From positions 1 to 41,222 of the forward strand of contig JAISUG010000035.1 of the NCBI GenBank assembly GCA_031272185.1: DNA of 41,222 bases, written 5' to 3'. Below, piece by piece: positions 31,314-38,888 of the stretch. This DNA is from Lachnospiraceae bacterium. Lineage in GTDB: Bacteria > Bacillota > Clostridia > Lachnospirales > Lachnospiraceae. Made by a program: the position numbers and the translations under genes. The first letter of the stretch is position 1. Each line of letters begins with the position of its first letter. The notes under the pieces were generated by a model, which ran no database searches, was not told the DNA's origin, and saw only the letters and a list, made by a program, of their open reading frames with translations.

Positions 31314-31871
31314 TCACTCGATGAGCCCCGCATCGATAAATGGGTACACCCTGAGCCAGACCTTTCCGATGATCTGGCTGCGCCCCACGTTGCCGATGCT
31401 GTCAAACCGGCTGTCCTCGCTGCCCTCCCGGTTGTCGCCCAGCACGAAATACTCATCCGGCCCAAGTTTCACCGGTTCCGCCGCGACGCCCGACAGCGAA
31501 ACAGCCTGCCCCCATTCGCCCTCCGCCAGCAAGACACCATCGATATAGATGCCGCCGTCACGGATCTGCACGGTCTCGCCCGGCAGCCCGATGACCCTTT
31601 TCAGGTTCGCCTTCTCATCGTCGCGGTAAAAAGCCACCACGTCGAAACGCCCCAGAGGGGCAAAATGGTATAGGATGCGGTTGACAAACACCACGTCATC
31701 AGAACGAATCAGAGGCATCATGGACTGTCCGGACATGCGCACCTGGGCGGTGAACCCGTAGATCACAAATGCCGCCAGATACAGCACCGCCACGATGTCC
31801 ACCACCCACCTGGCCGTCTTGTGCAGAAGAGTTTCCAAAATATCACCACGCAGTCTGGCAGCCCCCGCCAA
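31314..31871 (-). CDS. lepB: Signal peptidase I
   Basis: This membrane-anchored serine protease removes signal peptides on the outer face of the membrane. There is one N-terminal membrane segment at about 22-42, then the catalytic Ser50 in SGQSMMPL, Lys92 in NLKRVIGLPGE and the C-terminal GDNREGSEDSR box. Length is 185 residues, normal. The start is uncertain: no ATG fits, and TTG at 31871 or TTG at 31838 (with GGTGAT upstream) are the candidates. The 222 bases between it and rplS contain a short unrecognised open frame (31883-32086). Confidence 0.9.
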   Translation of the reverse strand: MAGAARLRGDILETLLHKTARWVVDIVAVLYLAAFVIYGFTAQVRMSGQSMMPLIRSDDVVFVNRILYHFAPLGRFDVVAFYRDDEKANLKRVIGLPGETVQIRDGGIYIDGVLLAEGEWGQAVSLSGVAAEPVKLGPDEYFVLGDNREGSEDSRFDSIGNVGRSQIIGKVWLRVYPFIDAGLIE

Positions 31872-32093
31872 ATATCAGCAGGTTATTGCTTATAGGCCCG
31901 CAACCACAGCGCCGCAAACAGAGAGATTATTGCAACAAAGGGAGAAGTGCATTCTCCCTCTGTGGTTGCCAGTGTAAGCCGGTATTCGTTTGCGTCACAG
32001 CACGAGCGTAAGAAGCGATGCTCACTTACAAAATACCCTACTTGTGGGTTTGCAGCGGATCGAAAAACCCCACTGCTAAGCTCCATGCAAGCG

Positions 32094-32444
32094 TCAGCGG
32101 ATCAGTTCCTTGACCTTGGCGGCCTTGCCCACGCGGTCGCGCAGGTAGTAGAGCTTCGCACGGCGAACCTTGCCCCGGCGGACCACCTCGATGTCCCCCA
32201 CGGAGGGGCTGTGCAGCGGCCATGTCTTCTCCACGCCGATGCCGTTGGACGTCTTGCGGACGGTGAATGTCTCCCGGGCGCCCCCGTTCTGGCGCTTGAT
32301 GACCGTGCCCTCGAAAATCTGGACGCGCTCCCTGGTGCCTTCGCGGATGTGGTTGTGGACCCGCACCGTGTCGCCCACATTGAACTGGGGCACCGTCTCC
32401 TTCAGCTGGGCATCCTCGATGCTTTTGATGATTGCGTTGATCAC
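32094..32444 (-). CDS. rplS: 50S ribosomal protein L19
   Basis: L19 lies at the 30S-50S interface. The 116-residue protein is a full match: [68 protein letters not shown] and a basic C-terminus. The start codon is GTG (32442-32444) preceded by AGGAGGATTATAA. It is the first gene of the rplS-lepB-rbgA-rnhB-yraN-pgeF string, with a promoter about 205 bases upstream and a structured leader. No insert or 3' duplication is seen. Confidence 0.97.
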   Translation of the reverse strand: MINAIIKSIEDAQLKETVPQFNVGDTVRVHNHIREGTRERVQIFEGTVIKRQNGGARETFTVRKTSNGIGVEKTWPLHSPSVGDIEVVRRGKVRRAKLYYLRDRVGKAAKVKELIR

Positions 32445-32641
32445 TTATAATCCTCCTTCATATGCCGGATGTTCTTGATATGAAAGGTCTTTACAGCAGC
32501 CTATACGTAAACCCGGTGGTCGCACCGGCCCCACAGACACATGAAGCGCCATCGACCACAGGTTCCAAGGCAGGTGCACGCAGAAAGCAGCATTCGCTTG
32601 CGCACCTTTAACTCATAACAGAGGACCATCCTTAGTCACAG
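32445..32641 (-). promoter_or_regulatory. Structured 5' leader of rplS
   Basis: This is about 196 bases between the promoter and the GTG start. Two stems are visible: GGTGC-type arms at 32599-32606 with 32573-32582, and TGGTCG/CGACCA arms at 32553-32558 with 32517-32522, extended by AACC/GGTT. Ribosomal protein L19 leaders are known in Bacillota; whether this matches that RNA family needs a covariance model search. Autoregulation by L19 is inferred. Confidence 0.4.
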
Positions 32642-32647
32642 AAAATC

Positions 32648-32676
32648 ATTTTACCAGATAATCCGCTGGAAAGCAA
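32648..32676 (-). promoter_or_regulatory. Promoter of the rplS operon
   Basis: On the minus strand TTGCTT (32671-32676) and TAAAAT (32648-32653) are separated by 17 bases in an AT-richer stretch. It diverges from the HxlR promoter about 80 bases away. Confidence 0.65.
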
Positions 32677-32756
32677 GCAGAAATTTTATCATCTGTTGTT
32701 AACTGAAAATTGCAAGTTAAAAGAAAACATCCCCGCCACGACACTGACCGTAGCCC

Positions 32757-32784
32757 TTGAAACTATCCGATTTTTTGCTATAAT
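32757..32784 (+). promoter_or_regulatory. Promoter of the HxlR-family regulator
   Basis: TTGAAA (32757-32762) and a perfect TATAAT (32779-32784) are separated by 16 bases, about 36 bases before the start codon. Confidence 0.75.
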
Positions 32785-32820
32785 GAACCCAACGGCATAT
32801 ACCATGATGCGGAGGGAATG

Positions 32821-33249
32821 ATGGATCACACACCCGATATCTCGTTTGAAAAAGACCCATATCACCATGCGCGACGCGTGTTTTTCACCAAGTGGAAGCC
32901 CTATGTCCTGCGGGCGCTGGATTTCGACCGGAGCACCCGATTCGGGAAGTTCAAAAAGCAGCTCCCCATCACCGAAAAGGTGCTCCTGTCCACATTGAAC
33001 GAGCTGATTTGCGACGGGCTGATCGAAAAGACGTCATACAGCGGCAAGGTCTTGCACACCGAGTATTCCTTGACCCAAAAAGGCCGGGAGGTGTGCGTGA
33101 TCCTGCAGACGATCTACGAGTGGGGCCACCGGGACATGCTGGACAAGGACCTGCCCATAGACCCGCTGGGCGAGATGTGGCATGGTTTCCGGGACCCCGA
33201 TGCGAATGTCATGGAGAACCCTTACCGGGCCCCGCGCGCGATCCGATAG
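32821..33249 (+). CDS. HxlR-family transcriptional regulator
   Basis: This winged helix-turn-helix regulator has 142 residues. The HxlR hallmarks are the early KWKPYVLRALDFDRSTRFGKFKKQL (recognition of the K-W-x-x-x-I/V-L motif), PITEKVLLSTLNELICDGLIEKTSY and TEYSLTQKGREVCVILQTIYEWG. The N-terminal Cys common in redox-sensing members is replaced here by HHARRVFF, so thiol sensing is not evident. Of two adjacent ATGs (32818, 32821) the second has better spacing from GGAGGG. It probably controls the downstream reductase gene, whose upstream region has a perfect ACTTAC/GTAAGT inverted repeat. Its 3' end is copied twice downstream. Confidence 0.9.
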   Translation: MDHTPDISFEKDPYHHARRVFFTKWKPYVLRALDFDRSTRFGKFKKQLPITEKVLLSTLNELICDGLIEKTSYSGKVLHTEYSLTQKGREVCVILQTIYEWGHRDMLDKDLPIDPLGEMWHGFRDPDANVMENPYRAPRAIR

Positions 33250-33363
33250 CTTTGCACGAACCTTGGGCGCCCTCACCCGCAATCCGATAGCTTTCACACG
33301 AGCTTTGCCGCCCTCACCCGCCATCCGATAGCTTTCACTCGAACCTTGGCCGCACCCACACGC
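33241..33363. repeat. Three 41-bp units starting at the HxlR stop codon
   Basis: ATCCGATAGCTTT recurs at 33241, 33282 and 33323, exactly 41 bases apart. The first instance contains the last codon and the TAG stop of the regulator gene. Copies share GCCCTCACCCGC and vary elsewhere. Confidence 0.93.
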
Positions 33364-33375
33364 CAAATCCTATAT

Positions 33376-33393
33376 ACTTACTTCATTGTAAGT
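33376..33393. promoter_or_regulatory. HxlR-type operator upstream of the flavin reductase gene
   Basis: A perfect inverted repeat, ACTTAC-6 bases-GTAAGT, lies 109 bases before the start codon in an AT-rich patch with TATACT-like sequence overlapping its left arm. ACTT...AAGT dyads of this spacing are typical of HxlR-family binding sites, and an HxlR gene is directly upstream. Confidence 0.65.
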
Positions 33394-33433
33394 GATTGAT
33401 TTAATGCAAAATACCCATTAACATGGACATGTA

Positions 33434-33483
33434 GGCACAGCCCACCAAAGTCGGCACAGCCCACTGATGCGGGCACAGCCCAC
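33434..33483. repeat. Three GGCACAGCCCAC units at 19-bp spacing in the reductase leader
   Basis: GGCACAGCCCAC occurs perfectly at 33434, 33453 and 33472, immediately upstream of the AGGAGGAAT ribosome site. Spacers are ATG-sized and variable in sequence. The role is unknown. Confidence 0.9.
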
Positions 33484-33501
33484 ATCGTATAGGAGGAATC
33501 C

Positions 33502-35658
33502 ATGAAAAACTGCCGATACCCACACATGCTGTCCCCGTACACGGTGAAAAAGACCGTCTTCAAAAACCGCGTGCTGGCCTCCCCCATCACCGCCAACAGG
33601 GTGGTGGACCGCGGCTACCCCACCCCTGAGGGCATCGACGCCTACGAGACCAAATCCCGTGGCGGCTTCGCCCAGGTCACCCTCACGGAAAGCTTCGTGG
33701 ACGACGAGTATGCCTTGAGGCACGAGCACGGGCTGGACGTGTATTCCAAAAACATGAGCACCATACACATCGAGGCCATCGAGACCCTCACCGAGGCCAT
33801 CAAGGCACACGGCGCAGTGGCTTCCATACAGATCAACCACGTGGGCAATGTGAACCACCCCGACACCGTCAAGGGGCACAAAAACCCCATCGGCCCGTCT
33901 GCATTCGTGCGCCCCGACGGCGTGGCGGTGGACGAGATGGACGAGTCTATGATGCGGCGGGTCGCGGCCAACTTCGCATCCACCGCGCTCAACTGCAAGT
34001 GCCTGGGGTTCGACATGGTGATGCTCCACGGCGGCCACGGCTGGCTCTTGTCCCAGTTCATCTCCCCCCTGTCCAACCACCGCACAGACGCATACGGCGG
34101 GAGCCTGGAAAACAGGGCGAAGTTCCCCATCATGGTGCTGGATGCGGTGCGCGCCGCCGTTGGGGACGATTTCCTGATAGAGTACCGCGTGAGCGGCGAG
34201 GAACGGGTCCCGGGCGGCATGGGCCTGGAGGAAACCATAGAATTTTGCAGGCTGATCCAGGACCGGGTGGACCTGATACACGTCACCGCAGGGATATACC
34301 ATTCCCACGTGGAGACAAAGGCGTTCTCGTCGATGTTCGACGCCCACGGCTGCAACCTGGGGCTGGCCGCTGCCATCAAGAAAAATGTGCGCGTGCCCGT
34401 GGTGGCCGTGGGGGGGTTCAACTCGCCGGAGCAGATCGAGGAGGCCATATCCTCCGGCCAATGCGACTTCGTGGCATTGGGCCGCCAGCAGTTCGCGGAC
34501 CCCGACTTCGTGAACAAGACGCTCATGGGCAGGGAGGCCGAGATCGCCCCGTGCCTGCGCTGCTCCTGTTTCAACCCCCTGGCCTCGGACCCGGAAAAAC
34601 GGGTGTTCCCCCAGCTGTGGCACTGCGCGGTGAACCCATGGTCCGGCCGGGAGCTGCGTTGGCGAAACGCCCCGAGGCCCGTCTCAAGCAAAAAGGTGCT
34701 GGTGGTGGGCGGGGGCGTGGGTGGCATGTACGCAGCCATAACCGCCGCGCAGAGGGGCCACGACGTGACATTGGTGGAGAAAGGCCCCCGGCTGGGCGGC
34801 TCACTGTGGTTCACCGACATCGACGAACACAAGGAATCACTCCAAAGGTTCCGCGATTCCCTGGTGGCGAGGCTGGAGAGGAACCATGTCAAAGTCCTCC
34901 TGAACACGACGGCTGACGCAGGGTACGTGGAGGAGTGCGCATGGGGCGCTGCGCCCGACGCCCTCATCATTGCCGTAGGGTCGTCCCCCGTCACCCCGCC
35001 CATAGAGGGCATAGAAAACGCCATGCACGTCCTGGAACTCTACAGGCTGATAGGGGACGGGAAAATGTCAAGGGATGCGGGCGAAAAAAAGGAAATCCCC
35101 CCGACTGGCAGTGCACTGTCCGCAGACGCAGACGCCAAGGAAGAAACCGCAGGTATTGACAGCGGCCTGCCCGCAGATGCAGGTGCCAAGGAAGAAACCG
35201 CAAGTATTGACAGCGGCCTGCCCGCCTGTGCAGGCAAGGCGCAGGAAATCGCCTTGATAGGCGGCGGGCTCATAGGCTGCGAGACAGGGCTGTGGCTCGC
35301 CGACCACGGCTACAAGGTCACAGTCATCGAGTTGCGGGGCGACCTGGCGATAGAGGCCAACGACAGCCATAGGCGGGCGCTGCTTCCCAGGCTTAAAGCA
35401 AAAGCCACCTGCGTGACCGGCGCCAAAGTGACCAAAATCGAAAAGGGCCGCGTGCACTACATCGATTCGGGCCAGACGCCGGTCACTAAGGAATGCGACC
35501 TGGTGGTGTACGCCGTGGGCCAAAAACCAGACACGGGCACGGTCAGCGAGCTTTCCGGCATCGTCCCCTGGACGGTGGCCATAGGCGACTGCAAAAACCC
35601 CGGCCAGGTCAAGCAGGCCACATACGACGGCTTCTGCGCCGGGATGGACATACTGTAG
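33502..35658 (+). CDS. NADH:flavin oxidoreductase/FAD-dependent reductase (Old-Yellow-Enzyme plus pyridine-nucleotide domain)
   Basis: This is a three-domain iron-sulfur flavoenzyme of the 2,4-dienoyl-CoA reductase/BaiCD-BaiH/trimethylamine dehydrogenase type. An FMN-binding TIM barrel (1-345) has HGGHGWLLSQFISPLSNHRTD. A [4Fe-4S] region has cysteines 351, 354, 356 and 375 (CLRCSCFN and CAVNP), slightly unlike the usual spacing. A FAD/NAD domain has VLVVGGGVGGMYAA (399-412) and IALIGGGLIGCE. Such enzymes reduce alpha,beta-unsaturated carbonyls. The 718 residues include an insert at about 521-579 with two 17-residue units, between the two nucleotide-binding lobes. The start follows AGGAGGAAT. 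The substrate is unknown; HxlR control is likely. Confidence 0.9.
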   Translation: MKNCRYPHMLSPYTVKKTVFKNRVLASPITANRVVDRGYPTPEGIDAYETKSRGGFAQVTLTESFVDDEYALRHEHGLDVYSKNMSTIHIEAIETLTEAIKAHGAVASIQINHVGNVNHPDTVKGHKNPIGPSAFVRPDGVAVDEMDESMMRRVAANFASTALNCKCLGFDMVMLHGGHGWLLSQFISPLSNHRTDAYGGSLENRAKFPIMVLDAVRAAVGDDFLIEYRVSGEERVPGGMGLEETIEFCRLIQDRVDLIHVTAGIYHSHVETKAFSSMFDAHGCNLGLAAAIKKNVRVPVVAVGGFNSPEQIEEAISSGQCDFVALGRQQFADPDFVNKTLMGREAEIAPCLRCSCFNPLASDPEKRVFPQLWHCAVNPWSGRELRWRNAPRPVSSKKVLVVGGGVGGMYAAITAAQRGHDVTLVEKGPRLGGSLWFTDIDEHKESLQRFRDSLVARLERNHVKVLLNTTADAGYVEECAWGAAPDALIIAVGSSPVTPPIEGIENAMHVLELYRLIGDGKMSRDAGEKKEIPPTGSALSADADAKEETAGIDSGLPADAGAKEETASIDSGLPACAGKAQEIALIGGGLIGCETGLWLADHGYKVTVIELRGDLAIEANDSHRRALLPRLKAKATCVTGAKVTKIEKGRVHYIDSGQTPVTKECDLVVYAVGQKPDTGTVSELSGIVPWTVAIGDCKNPGQVKQATYDGFCAGMDIL
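35137..35239. repeat. 51-bp tandem repeat inside the reductase gene
   Basis: AAGGAAGAAACCGCA begins at 35137 and 35188, 51 bases apart, followed by GTATTGACAGCGGCCTGCCC in both. The 17-codon period keeps the frame. A related shorter unit (GCACTGTCCGCAGACGCAGA) lies just upstream. Confidence 0.92.
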
Positions 35659-35851
35659 CCGCCGCAGAAACCCACATTCAACATACAGGCGGAACGGATA
35701 CGCATGGCAAAAGAAGGGAGGCGGATCCACAATAAAAGCTAAACCATTGCCGCACCGGCTAAGCGCATTTCGTCACGGAAACGCCGCACGGTGCGTCCAT
35801 TGTTTGCATTGCCGACGAAACGCACCACTGTGCACAGCCCGACCGCAGCGC

Positions 35852-35882
35852 CTTGCCTCAGCTCTTCTTGCCTCAGCTCTTC
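35852..35882. repeat. 15-bp copy of the trkH 3' end
   Basis: CTTGCCTCAGCTCTT occurs twice in tandem, ending inside the trkH stop region. The trkH stop complement is at 35873-35875 and its copy at 35858-35860. Confidence 0.85.
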
Positions 35883-37315
35883 TTCCAGGTGGATGGCAAG
35901 AACAGCAAGATCATGGGGAATATTTCCAGGCGGCCTGCGAGCATGTCAAACATCATGACGACCTTGGAGAATGGCGAGAATGACCCGAAACTGCCCATGG
36001 GGCCCACCATGGAGAGGCCAGGGCCGATGTTGTTGAATGTGGCGGATATGGCGGTGAAGTTCGTGGTGAAGTCGAAATCGTCCAGGCTGATGAGCAGCAG
36101 CGACACCGCGAATATGATGAAATACACCACGAAATAGGCATTCACGGAGCGGACCACGGTGGCCTCCACGGCCTTGTGTTCCAGTTTCACCACCTTGACG
36201 CTGCGCGGGTGTACCAGGGACGCCAGCTCATTGTACACGGACTTAACCCCGATGAGGATCCGGGACACTTTCATCCCACCGCCGGTAGACCCCGCACACG
36301 CCCCCACGAACATCAGCGCCACCAGGATCATCTTGGAGAACTGGGGCCAGAGGTTGAAATCCACGGTGGAGTACCCGGTGGTGGTGATGATGGACGCCAC
36401 CTGGAAGAGCGCATGGTGGAGGGCCGGCCATGCGCCGGCGAAGAAGTGCCTTGCGTTCCAGGCGATCAGCGCAGTGGATGCCGCAACGATGGCGAAATAC
36501 ACCCGCGCCTCCTCGCAGCGCAGGGCATCTTTGGGTTTGCGGATGAGGAACAGGTAGTAGACATTGAAATTCACACCGAACAGGAGCATGAACACGCTCA
36601 CCACCCCCTGGAGGTAAGCGCTGTCATAGTACCCCATGCTCAAGGCCTTGATGCCGAAACCGCCGGTCCCGGCGGTGCCGAAGCTGGCGCACATGGCGTC
36701 AAACAGCGGCATCCCCCCGATCAGCAGCGCTATGACCTCCGCCACAGTCATGGAGAAGTAAATGATATACAGTAGCTTCGCGGTGGTCTTCACCCTCGGC
36801 ACCAGCTTGCCCACGCTGGGCCCGGGGCTCTCCGCCCGCATGATGTGCATGTTGTAGCTGCCCGCCAGGGGCATGATGGCCAGGATGAACACCAGCACGC
36901 CCATGCCGCCGATCCAGTGGGTGAAGCTGCGCCACATGAGCATGGAGTGGGACAGGGCTTCCACGTCCGCCAGTACGCTGGCCCCGGTGGTGGTGAACCC
37001 GGAGATGATCTCGAACATGGCATCCTCGAAGTCGCCGATGGCGCCGCTTAGGTAGAAGGGCAGGCTCCCGAAAAAGCTCAATATCACCCAGCCCAATGAC
37101 ACGCAGACGAACCCCTCTTTGGCAAAAAACAACTCGTTCTTGGGCTTCTTGCGTGTGCACAGGTAGCCCACCGTGGCCAATGCCAGCATGACATACCCGA
37201 AATACACCCAGTCGGCCTCCCTGTATATCAGGCCGGTGACCAGGGGCAGTGCCATGAGCAGCGCTTCCAGGTTCATGATCCAACCCAGGAAGTAAACCAC
37301 GATCGCAAGGTTCAT
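35873..37315 (-). CDS. trkH: Trk/Ktr-type potassium uptake membrane subunit
   Basis: This K+ (or Na+) transport channel subunit works with the cytoplasmic TrkA encoded upstream. The 480-residue hydrophobic protein has four selectivity-filter repeats, seen as SGFTTTGASVL, FGTAGTGGFGIKA, ASIITTTGYSTVDF and ATFNNIGPGLSMVG. Length and the early hydrophobic pair fit TrkH. The ATG follows AAGGAAG. It lies 217 bases downstream of trkA across a G+C-rich spacer that holds an 18-base palindrome. No insert is present. The last codons and stop are tandemly copied once with a 15-base unit. Confidence 0.94.
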   Translation of the reverse strand: MNLAIVVYFLGWIMNLEALLMALPLVTGLIYREADWVYFGYVMLALATVGYLCTRKKPKNELFFAKEGFVCVSLGWVILSFFGSLPFYLSGAIGDFEDAMFEIISGFTTTGASVLADVEALSHSMLMWRSFTHWIGGMGVLVFILAIMPLAGSYNMHIMRAESPGPSVGKLVPRVKTTAKLLYIIYFSMTVAEVIALLIGGMPLFDAMCASFGTAGTGGFGIKALSMGYYDSAYLQGVVSVFMLLFGVNFNVYYLFLIRKPKDALRCEEARVYFAIVAASTALIAWNARHFFAGAWPALHHALFQVASIITTTGYSTVDFNLWPQFSKMILVALMFVGACAGSTGGGMKVSRILIGVKSVYNELASLVHPRSVKVVKLEHKAVEATVVRSVNAYFVVYFIIFAVSLLLISLDDFDFTTNFTAISATFNNIGPGLSMVGPMGSFGSFSPFSKVVMMFDMLAGRLEIFPMILLFLPSTWKKS

Positions 37316-37363
37316 CTCATACTTCCTTCATAGCACCAAACGTGCAAAACACATCCCCCCGCG

Positions 37364-37381
37364 GCCCGCATGAATGCGGGC
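37364..37381. other. Perfect palindrome in the trkA-trkH spacer
   Basis: GCCCGCATGAATGCGGGC has 8-base arms around GA, in the 217-base spacer before trkH. As RNA it would form a tight hairpin, possibly with a longer loop after fraying. No T-run follows, so it is not an intrinsic terminator. It could stabilise or regulate the trkH part of the message. Confidence 0.5.
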
Positions 37382-37532
37382 GCCCCTGCTGCCGCGCCAC
37401 TGCCGAAATGCGCCGCGGCCGGAGTCTGTCCATCGGCCCCCGCCCACCGTGCGGCCGCTTCCCGAACCGTAGGCTTCCATCTGCCCGACGGACCGTCCGC
37501 AGTTCCGGCATCATCAGGCCCGGCCCTCTTCC

Positions 37533-38888
37533 TCACGCCAGTATGTCTTTTAAGTCCAGCAGCCCCGCATTGGTGGTGACGATGATGGCGGTGTCGCCCT
37601 CCTCTATGGTGTCCTTGCCGCTGGGGGTGATGATCTTGCCCTTGCGGTTGATGCTGGCCACCAGGAGGTTGTTTTTGAGCCGCAGTTTCTCCAAGGGTAT
37701 CCCTGCGCCCGGGAAATCCTTGCCCACGTTGAACTCCAGGGCCTCGCCGCCGTTGTCCGTGAGTTTGTAGAGCGTCTTCACATTGGACCCGCTGGCATTC
37801 TGCATGGCGCGCACGTACTGCAGGATCATGTCCGCGCAGATGCGCTTGGGGTGGATGACGCTGCCCAGCTTCAGCGCATTGACCACGTTGTCGAACGCGA
37901 TGCGGTTCACCTTGGTGATGAGCTTCGCCTTGGACTGGGTGGCAGCATAGAGGCTGAGCATGATGTTCTCCTCGTCGAACCCCGTCAGCGCGGCAAACGC
38001 CTCCACCTGGCGGATGCCCTCCTCCAGCAAAAGCTCCTGGCTGGACCCGTCGCCGTGGATGATCATGGCCTTGGGCAGCGCATCGCTTAGGAAGTTGCAG
38101 CGGTCTGCGTTTTCCTCGATGATCTTGATTTTGATGTGTGTCTCTTCCAGCATCTTCGCCAGGTAGTACGTGATCTTCCCGCCCCCCACCATGAGCACCG
38201 TCTTCACGGCATTGTTCTCGATGCCCACCTGGCGGAAGAACTCCATGGACTCGCCCGGCTGGGCCAGGACCGAGAGCTTGTCCCCCGCACGCATGAAAGT
38301 GGGGCCGCTGGGGATGAGCACGTCCTCGCCCCTCTCCAGCGCGCAGATCAGCACCTTGCGCCCCAGGCGGGAAAACACCTCCTGCACCCGCATGTCATTG
38401 AGGACAGACCCCTCCGGCACGATGAATTTCATGATCTCCACCCGCCCACGGGTGAATGTGTCGATCTTGATGGCCGAGGGGAACCGAAGCAGCTGCGCGA
38501 TCTCCCCGGCCGCTGCCTGTTCCGGGTTGATGGCCATGGACAGGTTTAACTCGTCCCGGATGTAGCGGATCTCAGAGGAATACTCCGGGTCCCGGATCCG
38601 TGCGATGGTGCGGGCATCGCCCGCCTTTTTGGCGATGAGGCAGCACAGCATGTTCAGCTCGTCGGAATCCGTGCAGGCGATGAGCAGGTCGGCGCCCGCC
38701 ACACCCGCCTCTATCTGCACATTGTACACCGCGCCGTTGCCCACCAGCCCCAGCACGTCCACATTGTTGGTGGTGGCCGTGACGGCATAGGGGTTCTTGT
38801 CAATGACCGTGATGTCGTGCCCGTCCTTGTTCAGTTCGGCCGCCAAAGTCATGCCCACTTTGCCACAGCCCACGATGATGATCTTCAT
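37533..38888 (-). CDS. trkA: Trk potassium transport NAD-binding regulatory subunit
   Basis: This cytoplasmic gating subunit of the Trk system binds nucleotides. The 451-residue protein has two RCK units, each an NAD-binding Rossmann fold plus TrkA-C domain: MKIIIVGCGKVGMTLAAELN with DVLGLVGNGAVYN, then VLMVGGGKITYYLAKMLEE with MIIHGDGSSQELLLEEG. The ATG follows AGGAG and overlaps the end of rng by four bases (ATGA), so it is translationally coupled to RNase G. No insert is present. Confidence 0.94.
   Translation of the reverse strand: MKIIIVGCGKVGMTLAAELNKDGHDITVIDKNPYAVTATTNNVDVLGLVGNGAVYNVQIEAGVAGADLLIACTDSDELNMLCCLIAKKAGDARTIARIRDPEYSSEIRYIRDELNLSMAINPEQAAAGEIAQLLRFPSAIKIDTFTRGRVEIMKFIVPEGSVLNDMRVQEVFSRLGRKVLICALERGEDVLIPSGPTFMRAGDKLSVLAQPGESMEFFRQVGIENNAVKTVLMVGGGKITYYLAKMLEETHIKIKIIEENADRCNFLSDALPKAMIIHGDGSSQELLLEEGIRQVEAFAALTGFDEENIMLSLYAATQSKAKLITKVNRIAFDNVVNALKLGSVIHPKRICADMILQYVRAMQNASGSNVKTLYKLTDNGGEALEFNVGKDFPGAGIPLEKLRLKNNLLVASINRKGKIITPSGKDTIEEGDTAIIVTTNAGLLDLKDILA

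Noticed and set aside
31883-32086. 67-codon open frame between rplS and lepB
   Set aside because: No recognised domain, and it lies in a short spacer. Lower G+C suggests inserted DNA, but nothing supports translation.
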